In this document: in pieces, positions 11,337-20,636 of the stretch
Layout of the letters: each line of letters starts with the position of its first letter
Position numbering within the stretch: the first letter of the stretch is position 1
Origin: Gemmatimonadales bacterium
Lineage (GTDB): Bacteria; Gemmatimonadota; Gemmatimonadetes; Gemmatimonadales; JACORV01
DNA length: 36,097 bases
Reading direction: 5' to 3'
Assembly (NCBI GenBank): GCA_017881505.1
Contig: JADGQW010000006.1
Location: 1-36,097 of the forward strand
The notes under the pieces: generated by a model
What the model was told of the DNA's origin: nothing
The model's input: only the letters and a program-made list of their open reading frames with translations
The model's database searches: none
Position numbers and translations under genes: made by a program

Positions 11337-11367
11337 TTGACGGTGCGCCGAGAGTTGGTGTACGTTG
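11337..11367 (+). promoter_or_regulatory. Candidate promoter of the amidase gene: TTG-N21-TACGTTG
   Basis: TTGACG at 11337, TACGTTG at 11361-11367, ATG at 11376. Confidence 0.45.
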
Positions 11368-11375
11368 GGCACTCG

Positions 11376-13298
11376 ATGCCTACCCCACGCGCATGCCCCG
11401 CCGTTGCCCTCTTCGCGGCCACCCTGCTCCTTGCCCCCGCCGCCGCCGCCCAGGTCCGGGCGAGCCGGCGTCCGGTGCCGCTGCCCACCATCCCCGCCTC
11501 GCGGGGTGCCCTCCAGGTGCGGGTGGTCTACCCGCCCGCCGGCTCGCTCGTGACCGCCCGGGACTCGACGTTCGTCTTCGGGTCCGTGGGGAACGGCCTC
11601 GCGCACCTCGCGATCGACGGACACCCGGTCGCGGTGGCGCCGAACGGGGCGTTCCTGGCGTTCATCCCGCTGCCCAACGACACCGGCGCCTCGCTGCGCA
11701 TCGTGGCCACCCTCGGCGCCGACTCGGCTGTGCTCGTGCAGCACGTGCGCCTCCCGGCGCGTCCCGCCGTCCCCGCCAGCGCCCTCTGGATCGACGAGGG
11801 ATCCGCGGAACCCAGGGGCGAGCGCTGGGCCGAGGCGGGGGAGCCCATCCGCGTCTCCGTGCGTGCCGCGCCCGGCGCGGCGGTGTCGGTCCGCCTCCCC
11901 GACGGCCGGCTCTTCCCGCTGGCACCGGACACCCTGCGGGAATCGTCCCCGGGGACCTTCGAGCGGCAGGCGCCCCGCCCGGTGGCGCCCCCCGCGCTCC
12001 GCTATCGCGGCACCTTCCCGGCCGCGGCCCTCGGCGCGCCACTGCCCGAGGTCACCGCGCGAGAGGTGCCTCGATCAGACACGGGAGGCGCAGGCGCGAC
12101 CCTCCTCGCCGTCCTCGGCGCCGACACCGTGCGCACCGCGCTCGCCCTCCGCGTCACGCTCCTCGATCCCGACCGGCGTGCCGTCGTCCTGCTGAGCGAC
12201 GACACCACCGGCACCGAGGCGACCGACGGCGCCGTGGTGGGGACCCCTTCGCCCGATGGCACGTACCACTGGTTCTTCCGGAACGGCACCCGGGTCGCGG
12301 TGAGCGGCCGGACGGGGGATGCGCTCCGCGTGCGACTCTCCCACGCGGCGTCGGCGTGGGTGGGCCTCGATGGCGTGGCCGCGGTGCTCCCGGCGGGCAC
12401 GCCCCCCCCGGCGGCGCGGGTGACGCTGGTCCGCCTCGCCCCCGGCGCCTCGAGCGTCGCCGCCCGCTTCGCCCTGACCGCCCGGGTGCCCTTCCGGGTG
12501 GACGAGGACGATCGCGGCATAACCGTGCGGCTGTACGGCACGCAGTCGGACCTCGACTTCATCCAGTACGGGGGGACCGACCCCCTCGTCCCGCGGATCA
12601 CGTGGGCGCAGCCCTCGGACGACGAGTGCACGGTGACGTTCGAGCTCTCGAGGCCCCTCTTCGGATGGCGCGCGCGCTGGGAGGGGGAGAGCCTGGTGCT
12701 CGAGATCCGCCGCCCGCCGGTCGTGAATGCCGCGCGGCCGCTCCGGGGCCGGCTCATCGCGGTGGATCCCGGACACCCGCCGGTGGGCGCGAGCGGTCCC
12801 ACGGGGCTGCGGGAAGCGGAAGCCAACCTCGCCGTCGGCCTCGCGCTGAAGGCGATCCTCGAGCAGGCCGGGGCGCGGGTGCTGATGACGCGGACAGTGG
12901 ACACCGCCGTCGGACTGTACGAGCGCACGACGCTGGCGGAGCAGGGGGACGCGGAGATCCTCGTCTCCATCCACAACAACGCCTTCCCCGACGGCGTGAA
13001 CCCGTGGGCCAACAGCGGGACGAGCACCTACTACTTCCACCCGGGCAGCGCCCCCCTCGCGTTCCTCGTGCAGGACGCGCTGGTCGGGGAGATGGGGCTG
13101 CGGAACCTCGGGGTGGGGCGCGGGAACTTCGCGCTCGTGCGCCCCAGCTGGATGCCGGCGATCCTGACGGAAGGCGCGTTCCTGATGATCCCCGAGCAGG
13201 AGAACGGCCTCCGCACCCCGGCGTACCAGCGGGCGTACGCGCGCGGCATCGCCCTCGGCATCCAGGCGTACCTGCGGCGGTGGGCACCGGCGCGCTGA
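11376..13298 (+). CDS. N-acetylmuramoyl-L-alanine amidase (Amidase_3) with AMIN-like N-terminal region and signal peptide
   Basis: Signal peptide ACPAVALFAATLLLAPAAAAQ; catalytic region LIAVDPGHPPVGASGPTGLREAEANLAVGLALKAIL ... LVSIHNNAF ... ILTEGAFLMIPEQE. ATG at 11376 preferred over the ORF start at 11280. Confidence 0.9.
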   Translation: MPTPRACPAVALFAATLLLAPAAAAQVRASRRPVPLPTIPASRGALQVRVVYPPAGSLVTARDSTFVFGSVGNGLAHLAIDGHPVAVAPNGAFLAFIPLPNDTGASLRIVATLGADSAVLVQHVRLPARPAVPASALWIDEGSAEPRGERWAEAGEPIRVSVRAAPGAAVSVRLPDGRLFPLAPDTLRESSPGTFERQAPRPVAPPALRYRGTFPAAALGAPLPEVTAREVPRSDTGGAGATLLAVLGADTVRTALALRVTLLDPDRRAVVLLSDDTTGTEATDGAVVGTPSPDGTYHWFFRNGTRVAVSGRTGDALRVRLSHAASAWVGLDGVAAVLPAGTPPPAARVTLVRLAPGASSVAARFALTARVPFRVDEDDRGITVRLYGTQSDLDFIQYGGTDPLVPRITWAQPSDDECTVTFELSRPLFGWRARWEGESLVLEIRRPPVVNAARPLRGRLIAVDPGHPPVGASGPTGLREAEANLAVGLALKAILEQAGARVLMTRTVDTAVGLYERTTLAEQGDAEILVSIHNNAFPDGVNPWANSGTSTYYFHPGSAPLAFLVQDALVGEMGLRNLGVGRGNFALVRPSWMPAILTEGAFLMIPEQENGLRTPAYQRAYARGIALGIQAYLRRWAPAR

Positions 13299-16192
13299 CG
13301 CCGCGGCGCGCGGGTGCCGCCCGCCTGGCAGCGGCCGCGCTCGCCCTCGCGGCGGCTCTGGCGATGCGCACCCCCGCGCCGGCGGTGGCGCAGGCCGATC
13401 CGACGGGACGCTGGACCACGCTCGAGACCACGCACTTCCGCGTGCACGTGCGCCGCGGCGAGGAATCCCTCGGCGAACGCGTCGCCCGCGAAGCGGAGGA
13501 GGCGTGGGCCGCCCTCGCGACCCGCCTGCCGGCCCCGCACCGCCGCGTGGACCTCGTCGTCAGCGACAACGCCGACTTCGCCAACGGCTTCACCACCGTC
13601 TTTCCCTCGCCCCGGATCGTCCTGTACCCCGTGCCCCCGACGGGGGACGTGGAGCTGCAGCGCTACGATCGGTGGCTGCGGCTCCTCGTCACCCACGAGC
13701 TGACGCACGTCTTCCACCTCGACCTCGCGCGCGGCTGGTGGCGGCTGGGGCGCGCGGTCCTCGGACGCGCGCCGTTCCTCTTCCCGAACGCCCTCCTCCC
13801 CACCTGGCTCACCGAAGGGACCGCGGTCCACTACGAGTCGGCGTTGACGGAGGGAGGACGCGACCGCGGGAGTTTCCATCCCGCCGTCGTGGGCGCCCAG
13901 GCGGCGGAGCGGGGGGGCCTCACGATCGACGCGGCGAACGCCGCTTCGCCGCGCTGGCCCGGCGGCACGCGGCCGTACGCCTTCGGCGCCGCGTTCCTCG
14001 CCGAGCTCAGCCGGGAGGGGGGGGACAGCGCTGTCGCGCGGCTGGCGGTCGAGACGGCGCGCGCGCCGCTGCCGTACCTGCTCCTGAACCGTGCGGTGCG
14101 CCGCGCCGCCGGCGAAGGGGCGACCACGGCGTGGCGGGCGTGGCAGCGCGCCCTCGTCGGTCGAACGGAGGCGAGCGCCGGCGCGCCGGCCGTGGCCGGG
14201 GTGACGGGGCTGCGGAGCCTGGTGCCGCCTCGCGTCTCTCCCGACGGCAGGCGGATCCTGTTCGTCCTCGACGACGGCCGCGACGAGCCCCGGCTCGCCG
14301 TCCTGGATCGGGGGAGCGGGACGGTCCGCGCGCTGGCCCGGGTGAACGGCGCTCTCGGGGTGGCGTGGGACACGGCGGGCGGGGTGATCGCTTCGGAGTT
14401 CGAGTTCGACGGCCCGTACCGGTTGCGGGCGGAGCTCTTCCGCGTGAGCGCTGCCGGTCGCGAGCGCCGGCTCACCCGCGCCGGGCGGCTCCTCGACCCC
14501 GACGTCGGCGCCGACGGCTCCGTTCTCGCGGTGCGCCTGGATGCGGGAGCGAACGCCATCGTCCGCTGGTCCGCGGCCGGCGTGCGGACGCTTGCGGCGC
14601 CGGCACCCCTGGTGGAATGGGCGCAGCCGCGCCTCTCCCCCGACGGCCGCCTCGTCGCGGTGACGCGCGCGACGCGCGGCGACCTCGACGTCGTGCTGCT
14701 CGGTGCGGACGGGAAGGTCGCCCGCGAGGTCACCCGCGACGCCGCGGTGGATCAGATGCCGGCGTTCAGCCCCGACGGCGCATGGCTCTTCTGGGCGAGC
14801 GACCGGAGCGGGCGCTCGCAGCTCTACGCCACCCGTGTGGCCGACTCGTCCGCCGGCTGGTGGCGCGTCACCGCCGAGCCGTTCGGCGCGTACGCGCCCG
14901 CGCCCGCGACCGACTCCGTCTTCTTCCTCGCGTACCACAGCGACGGCTACCGGCTCGCGGCCGCGCCCTTCGACACGCTGGCGTGGACGCGGGTGGCGGG
15001 GACGGAGTGGATCCCCGGCGACTCCTTGCGAGGGCCAGAGCCCGCCGGAGGGGACTCCGCCGCCAGCGACTCCGCGCCGTCGGTGCCGATCCTCGCGCGC
15101 CATCCGTACCGTCCCTGGCCCGCGCTCCTGCCGCAGTACTGGCTCCCCCTCGGCGCGGTGCAGGGACGCTCCGGGTGGGCCGGCCTCTACACGAGCGGCG
15201 AGGACGCCCTGGGGCGGCACGCATACGCGGTGAGTGCGCTCGCCGGAACGGGACTCGCCTCGGGCACGTGGCGGGCGGCCTTCGGCTACCAGTACGCGGG
15301 ACTGTCTCCGGTGGTGCTCGACCTCGCCGTCTCGCGCGCCGAGGACGCGTTCACCGCGCGCCGCATCCCGCCCGACACCGGCGTGGTGGCGGGGTGCTGC
15401 CTGCGCACCGACGAGGCCTCGGCTGGCGTGACCGCGCGCCGGCGCCGGTTCCGCGGCGACGCCGCGGTGCGCGTGGGCGCGGAATACCAGCGCGAGTGGG
15501 ACGTGGAGCGGGCCGGGGTGGTGGTGAGCGCGGCCGCGAGCCACCTCGTGGAGCCGGCCTTCGCGATCTCGCCGCAGCGGGGGTGGCGCGCCTCGCTCTT
15601 CCTGCGGCGGCGCTGGCGGCTCGCGGAGACGGGGGGATACGGCGAGGGAGTCGTGCGCGGCGCGGCGTACCTTCCCCTGCCGGGCGGCGCGTTCGCCCGG
15701 CCCGTGCTCGCCGCGCGCGCCGCGGTGGGCTACCTGACGGGCACGGACTCGGTCCTCTTCGGCGTCGGCGGGCTCTCGGGAGGCGAGGTGCCGCTCCTCC
15801 CCGGCTTCGCGGCCGGGACCACCACGCGGGACTTCCCCGCGCGCGGCTTCGCGCCCGACGAGGCGGTGGGCCGCGGGGCCGCGGCGGCGAGCGTGGAATG
15901 GCGCGTGCCGGTCGCGCTGGTCGGAAGGGGCCTGGGCCTCGCGCCGGGGTCGCTCGACCGCCTCTCCCTCGCGGTGTTCGCCGACGGCGCGATGGCGTGG
16001 TCCCCTCTCGCGTGGCGAACGACCTTCCCCTGGCTCGCCGGCCGCACGACGCTGGCGTCGGCGGGTGTCGAGGGCGTGGCCGACCTGGGGGTGCTGTACG
16101 ACTATCCGGTCCGCCTGCGCGTCGGCGTCGCGCAGCGCCTCACCCCGCGTCGCGGCGCACAGGGGTACGTCGCGCTGGGCGCGACCTTCTAG
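13280..16192 (+). CDS. Secreted/outer-membrane protein: HExxH (gluzincin, MA-like) peptidase domain + TolB-type beta-propeller + C-terminal beta-barrel
   Basis: VTHELTHVFHLDLARG (HExxH) and LTEGTAVHYES (third ligand Glu); PD40-like repeats (VSPDGRRILFVLDDG, LSPDGRLVAVT, FSPDGAWLFWASDRSGRSQLY); C-terminal beta-rich region ending ...YVALGATF. GTG start at 13280 is a best guess. Confidence 0.8.
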   Translation: MGTGALTPRRAGAARLAAAALALAAALAMRTPAPAVAQADPTGRWTTLETTHFRVHVRRGEESLGERVAREAEEAWAALATRLPAPHRRVDLVVSDNADFANGFTTVFPSPRIVLYPVPPTGDVELQRYDRWLRLLVTHELTHVFHLDLARGWWRLGRAVLGRAPFLFPNALLPTWLTEGTAVHYESALTEGGRDRGSFHPAVVGAQAAERGGLTIDAANAASPRWPGGTRPYAFGAAFLAELSREGGDSAVARLAVETARAPLPYLLLNRAVRRAAGEGATTAWRAWQRALVGRTEASAGAPAVAGVTGLRSLVPPRVSPDGRRILFVLDDGRDEPRLAVLDRGSGTVRALARVNGALGVAWDTAGGVIASEFEFDGPYRLRAELFRVSAAGRERRLTRAGRLLDPDVGADGSVLAVRLDAGANAIVRWSAAGVRTLAAPAPLVEWAQPRLSPDGRLVAVTRATRGDLDVVLLGADGKVAREVTRDAAVDQMPAFSPDGAWLFWASDRSGRSQLYATRVADSSAGWWRVTAEPFGAYAPAPATDSVFFLAYHSDGYRLAAAPFDTLAWTRVAGTEWIPGDSLRGPEPAGGDSAASDSAPSVPILARHPYRPWPALLPQYWLPLGAVQGRSGWAGLYTSGEDALGRHAYAVSALAGTGLASGTWRAAFGYQYAGLSPVVLDLAVSRAEDAFTARRIPPDTGVVAGCCLRTDEASAGVTARRRRFRGDAAVRVGAEYQREWDVERAGVVVSAAASHLVEPAFAISPQRGWRASLFLRRRWRLAETGGYGEGVVRGAAYLPLPGGAFARPVLAARAAVGYLTGTDSVLFGVGGLSGGEVPLLPGFAAGTTTRDFPARGFAPDEAVGRGAAAASVEWRVPVALVGRGLGLAPGSLDRLSLAVFADGAMAWSPLAWRTTFPWLAGRTTLASAGVEGVADLGVLYDYPVRLRVGVAQRLTPRRGAQGYVALGATF

Positions 16193-16251
16193 GCCGACGG
16201 GTCACGCCCCTCCGGTTCAACCCGTGCGGGACGGGGTATCTTATAAGGAGT

Positions 16252-18504
16252 ATGACGAGCTTGCGGCGGTCCCTCGTGGTGGCGGCTCTCGCGGCGTCGG
16301 TCGCCTCGGGCGCTCGCGCCCAGTCGCCGGCGGAACGCGCAGGCCTCGACTCGCTGCGCGCCGCGATCCAGGCGGTCGGCGACTCCAGCGCCCTCCTGGC
16401 CCGGGAGCAGGAGCGCATCGCGGTCGCCCGCCAGAACCGGGAGGACCCGTTCCTGCACATGGAGCTGGGCTTCATCGCCTACCGCCTCGGCGAGATCACC
16501 GGGCAACGGAAGCACTACGACGACGGGGCGGGGGAGTTCGAGTGGGCGTCGGACCTCCGCCCCGCGTGGCCGCTCCCCTGGTACTGGCTCGGCGTGGCGG
16601 AGCTCGCCATCGGCGAGTCGTCGGTCATCCCCCTCGAGAATCTCCGGCAGGTCCTTGGCGCCGATCCGCTCTCGAAGGCGGCGCGGGCGTTCGCGCGGGC
16701 CGCCGAAGCCGACCCGGCCTTCACCCCGGCGCTCGTGGACCTCGGCACCACGGCGCTGCGCCAGCGCGTCGCGCCCCTCCTCACGGTCGCCCAGCGTGCC
16801 TTCCGCATGTCGGCGGGGACGGCCGCGGGCACCCGGCCGGCGGTCCTCCTGGTGCGGGGCCGGGTGGAGCGCGAGCTCGGGGCGAACGACTCCTCACTCG
16901 CGGCGTTCCGCGCCTACGTGGCGCACGGGGGCGATTCGACGCTCGGCGGCCTCGAGGTTGCGCGCAGCCTCTACGCGGTGGGCCGCCCCGACTCCGCCAT
17001 CGCGGCCTACTTCGCCGCGGCGACGCGCCGCCCCCTGAGCGACAGCGCCAAGGCCGAGTTCCGCCGCGAGATCTTCTGGATCGCGTCGTCCGCCGACCTG
17101 CGCGCCTACGACGGGCTCCCCGGGGACTCGGTGGGGCCGTGGCTGCGGCGGTTCTGGGGCCGGCGCGACCTGGCCGACGCACGCCACAGCGGCGACCGGC
17201 TGATCGAGCAGTTCCGGCGCTACGCCTACGTGCGCGAGCACTTCCGGCTGGGGACCCGGCACCGGCACTACGACATCGCGGAGATCTACCGCGATTCCAC
17301 GCAGGCGGAGTTCGACGACCGCGGCGTGATCTACCTCCGCCACGGTGAGCCTGATGCGCGGGCGACCCTCGTCACGGACGAGCCGAACGAGAGCTGGGCG
17401 TACCGGCGGCCGCCGCCGGAGGGCGACCTCATCTTCCATTTCGTGGCGCGCGGGCACGTCCAGGACTTCAAGCTGGTCGGCAGCCTCCTCGACGTGCTCG
17501 ACTTCAGCGTCTCGGGCAGTCTCGCCTCGCCGACCGACGTGCCGACGAGCGTGGTCGAGGGGCTGCTCGCCTCGCGCTCCGCCATCTCGCCGATCTACGA
17601 CCAGCTGGCGCGCGCCGGCGTGGGGGGCCGCTCGCGCCTCCTGGCGCAGGAACGCCAGGAGATGACGCGCGAAGTGCAGGTGGGGACGACCACCGACTCG
17701 TACCCGCTGCGCTTCCCGCACGACCTCAGGCCGGTGGTGTCGTCGTTCGCGGTGGCCCGCGACGACGGGGAGGGCGAGCTGCACGTGGTGTTCGCGATCC
17801 CGGCTGGGGCGCTGACGGAGTACGCGGTCGCGTCGGGCGGGGTGGGCTATCCGCTGCGCCTCCGCGTGGTCGTGTTCGACGCGCGGCAGCGGCAGGTCGG
17901 GGGCGTGGACACGCTGCGGATCTTCGGCGCGCAGGCCGGGCTTCCGGCGGGGAGCTACCTCTCCGGCCAGCTCGCCGTGGCGGTGCCTCCCGGCACCTAT
18001 CGCTTCCACTTCGTGGCGGAGGAGCTCCAGGCCGACGCCGGGGCGCTCGTGCCCGGGCGGGCGGTCGACGTGCCCGTGCGAGGCGGCGGGTTCGCCGCGA
18101 GCGACCTGGTCCTCGGGCGCATCGGGAGCGGGCTGGTGTGGCGCAGGCCCGAGGGGGAGGTGCCCCTCGACCCGCTCCTCCGGTACCCGCGGGACGGGAC
18201 GCTGGAGCTCTATTACGAGGTATACGGCCTGCCGGAGCGCGCCACCGTCGAGACCCACGTGGCGCTGTCGCCCCGCTCGAGGGGCTCCCTCTTCTCGCGG
18301 ATCTTCGGGCGCCGCGGCGGGGTCCGGCTCAACTACAATACCGAGACCGACGCCCCGGGCCTCTCGCGCGTGCGCCAGCGCATCGGCCTGACCGGCCTCG
18401 CGCCGGGGCGCTACGAGCTGGAGGTGACCCTCCGCGACGGCGCGTCGGGGGCGCAGGTGGTGCGCCGCCAGGCCTTCGAGATCGCTGCGCAGCGCGCGCC
18501 TTGA
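16252..18504 (+). CDS. GWxTD domain-containing protein with tetratricopeptide-like N-terminal half
   Basis: Signal peptide MTSLRRSLVVAALAASVASGARAQ; FRRYAYVREHFRLGTR ... DDRGVIYLRHGEPDARATL typical of GWxTD proteins; strong SD TAAGGAG before the ATG at 16252. Confidence 0.85.
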   Translation: MTSLRRSLVVAALAASVASGARAQSPAERAGLDSLRAAIQAVGDSSALLAREQERIAVARQNREDPFLHMELGFIAYRLGEITGQRKHYDDGAGEFEWASDLRPAWPLPWYWLGVAELAIGESSVIPLENLRQVLGADPLSKAARAFARAAEADPAFTPALVDLGTTALRQRVAPLLTVAQRAFRMSAGTAAGTRPAVLLVRGRVERELGANDSSLAAFRAYVAHGGDSTLGGLEVARSLYAVGRPDSAIAAYFAAATRRPLSDSAKAEFRREIFWIASSADLRAYDGLPGDSVGPWLRRFWGRRDLADARHSGDRLIEQFRRYAYVREHFRLGTRHRHYDIAEIYRDSTQAEFDDRGVIYLRHGEPDARATLVTDEPNESWAYRRPPPEGDLIFHFVARGHVQDFKLVGSLLDVLDFSVSGSLASPTDVPTSVVEGLLASRSAISPIYDQLARAGVGGRSRLLAQERQEMTREVQVGTTTDSYPLRFPHDLRPVVSSFAVARDDGEGELHVVFAIPAGALTEYAVASGGVGYPLRLRVVVFDARQRQVGGVDTLRIFGAQAGLPAGSYLSGQLAVAVPPGTYRFHFVAEELQADAGALVPGRAVDVPVRGGGFAASDLVLGRIGSGLVWRRPEGEVPLDPLLRYPRDGTLELYYEVYGLPERATVETHVALSPRSRGSLFSRIFGRRGGVRLNYNTETDAPGLSRVRQRIGLTGLAPGRYELEVTLRDGASGAQVVRRQAFEIAAQRAP

Positions 18505-18530
18505 CCCCTCTCTCCGCGCGCCCTAAGTTG
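18501..18530 (+). promoter_or_regulatory. Candidate promoter of the second kinase gene: TTG-N20-TAAGTTG
   Basis: TTG 18501-18503 (overlapping the upstream stop codon), TAAGTTG 18524-18530, ATG at 18570. Confidence 0.55.
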
Positions 18531-18534
18531 ACCC

Positions 18535-18550
18535 GCTAACGCGCGTTAGC
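18535..18550. promoter_or_regulatory. Perfect 16-bp palindrome GCTAACGCGCGTTAGC, candidate operator
   Basis: Directly downstream of the TAAGTTG element, at the expected transcription start. Confidence 0.55.
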
Positions 18551-18569
18551 CGAGGCCTCCGAACTCCAT

Positions 18570-20636
18570 ATGTTCTGCTCCCGCTGCGGTACGGAAGTCC
18601 AGGTGTCGAGCAAGTTCTGTCCCACGTGCGGACTGGACTTGATCACGATCACCCAAGGCATGACGTCCGCGCAGCCGACGGCGCAGCCCCCGCAGCCGGA
18701 CGAAGCGGAGATCGTGCGGGACGCGCTCAAGGACGAGTACGAGCTGGAGAAGGAGCTGGGGCGCGGCGGGATGGCGATCGTCTTCAAGGCCCGCGACAAG
18801 TCGCTCGAGCGCGAGGTCGCCATCAAGGTCCTGCCGTTCTCGCTCTCGTTCGACGCGGAGTTCGTCGAGCGGTTCCAGCGCGAGGCGCGCACCGCCGGCA
18901 AGCTCGAGCACCCGAACATCATCCCGATCTACCGCGTCGGCAAGTCGGGACGGGTCATCTACTTCGTCATGAAGTTCATCCGCGGGAAGTCCCTCTCCGC
19001 GGTCGTCGAGACGCGCGGCGCGCTCCCCGTGCCCGAGCTCAAGCGCGTGCTCATCGAGTGCTCCCGGGCGCTCGGCTTCGCGCACAAGCACGGCATCGTG
19101 CACCGCGACATCAAGCCCGACAACATCATGTTCGACGAGCTGGGCCAGGCGATCGTGACCGACTTCGGGATCGCGAAGGCCCAGTCCGGCGCCCGCCTCA
19201 CGGGCACCGGCATGTCCATCGGCACGCCGCACTACATGAGCCCCGAGCAGGCGCGGGCCCAGAACCTCGACGGCCGGAGCGACCTCTACTCCCTCGGCGT
19301 CGTGGGCTACCAGTGCCTCACCGGACACGTGCCCTTCGACGGCGAGGACAGCTTCTCCATCGGTTACAAGCACATCATGGAGGAGCTCCCCGTCCCGCCG
19401 CTGGAGAACGCCGACCAGCGGGAGCTCTTCACCGTCGTCCAGAAGATGATGGCGAAGAAGGCCGAGGACCGGTTCCAGACCGCCGAGGACGTGGTGCACG
19501 CCCTCGAATCCCTGGGCGGCCCCTCGGCGCGCGTCTCGATGACCGACATGGCGACGATGCCGACGCGGGCGATCGAGCCGATGAAGGCGCCGCCGCCGGC
19601 GATCTCGTTCGCCGCCACGACGCCTCTCCCGCGCGCGTCGGCGTCCATGGGCATCCCCGCCGACGTCGCCGCGGCCAATGCGGCGAAGGCCGCCGCGCCG
19701 GCGCCGCCGGCGGCGCCTCCCAAGGCGAAGCCCGCGCCCCGGCCCGCCCCGAAGCCGAAGAGCAAGGCGCCGTTCGTCGCGCTGGCGGCGATCGCCGTCG
19801 TCCTGCTCGCGCTGGGCGGCTACATGTTGTTCGGGCGCGGCACGCCGCAGGTCGCCGTGCAGCCCCCGGCCGACACGACGCACCCGGCCCCCGCGACGCC
19901 CGACACCGCCAAGGCGCGCGCCGACAGCATCGCCGCGGCCCAGATGGCTGCGGCGGCCCCGACGCCCTCGCGCACCACGCCCACGCGCACCGCGTCCTCG
20001 CGGGCCACCCCTCCGGCGCGCCCCGTCACGGCTGCGGTGCCTAGCGGGCCTCCCGGCACGCTGAGCGTCGCGGGCAATATTCCGCATGGCGCGACGATCA
20101 CGGTGGACGGCCGCCGCGGCAGCGCGCACGAGAAGCTGCCCCCGGGCCGGCACACCCTCCGCGTCGCGGCGTCCGGATTCCAGAACTACGAGGCGCAGGT
20201 GGACATCGCGTCGGGGCGCGTGACCTCGCACGCCGTCACGATGATCGCGGCCTCGACGGCGCCCGCTCCCCCGGTCGCGGCGACGCCCCAGGCCGCCGCG
20301 GGCGCGCCCGCCCCCGAGTGCGCCAACCCGACGTTCGGCGTCCTCAACACGCGGAACGCCTGCTACACCGTCCGGCCGACCTCGCGGACGCCGCCCCTCG
20401 CGGTGGCGCCTTCGTCGTGCACCGGAACCGTGACGCCGGCGACCGTCCTGCTGAAGGTGAGCCCCACAGGTGACGTGGCCCTCGCCTCGGCCAGCGCCCC
20501 CGCCTCCAATTGCAGCGCCTTCAACGCCGCCGCCCTCGCCGTGGCGCGCGATCTCTCCTTCACGCCCGCGACCAAAGGGGGGCAGCCCGTCGAGGCGTGG
20601 ATCAAGCTGAGCATCCGCCCGCAGCTGTCGCGTTGA
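18570..20636 (+). CDS. Zinc-ribbon Ser/Thr protein kinase with TM, PEGA and TonB_C-like C-terminal domain
   Basis: CSRCGTEVQVSSKFCPTCG; GRGGMAIVFKARD, HRDIKPDNIMF, VTDFGIAKA, GTPHYMSPEQA; TM APFVALAAIAVVLLALGGYMLFG; PEGA GTLSVAGNIPHGATITVDGRRGS...LPPGRHTLRVAASGFQ; C-terminal VLLKVSPTGDV...FNAAALAVARDLSFTPATKGGQPVEAWIKLSIRP. Confidence 0.93.
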   Translation: MFCSRCGTEVQVSSKFCPTCGLDLITITQGMTSAQPTAQPPQPDEAEIVRDALKDEYELEKELGRGGMAIVFKARDKSLEREVAIKVLPFSLSFDAEFVERFQREARTAGKLEHPNIIPIYRVGKSGRVIYFVMKFIRGKSLSAVVETRGALPVPELKRVLIECSRALGFAHKHGIVHRDIKPDNIMFDELGQAIVTDFGIAKAQSGARLTGTGMSIGTPHYMSPEQARAQNLDGRSDLYSLGVVGYQCLTGHVPFDGEDSFSIGYKHIMEELPVPPLENADQRELFTVVQKMMAKKAEDRFQTAEDVVHALESLGGPSARVSMTDMATMPTRAIEPMKAPPPAISFAATTPLPRASASMGIPADVAAANAAKAAAPAPPAAPPKAKPAPRPAPKPKSKAPFVALAAIAVVLLALGGYMLFGRGTPQVAVQPPADTTHPAPATPDTAKARADSIAAAQMAAAAPTPSRTTPTRTASSRATPPARPVTAAVPSGPPGTLSVAGNIPHGATITVDGRRGSAHEKLPPGRHTLRVAASGFQNYEAQVDIASGRVTSHAVTMIAASTAPAPPVAATPQAAAGAPAPECANPTFGVLNTRNACYTVRPTSRTPPLAVAPSSCTGTVTPATVLLKVSPTGDVALASASAPASNCSAFNAAALAVARDLSFTPATKGGQPVEAWIKLSIRPQLSR

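Noticed and set aside
11280-11375. N-terminal extension of the amidase ORF
   Set aside because: Covers the divergent promoter region; the signal peptide begins just after the ATG at 11376.
13031-15544. 837-aa minus-strand ORF opposite the metallopeptidase/barrel gene
   Set aside because: Antisense to a well-supported coding region with recognisable motifs; its translation has no domain-like character.
16211-16243. Promoter TTC-N18-TATCTT before the GWxTD gene
   Set aside because: The predicted start would fall inside or after the strong SD sequence TAAGGAG, so element and SD cannot both be used as read.
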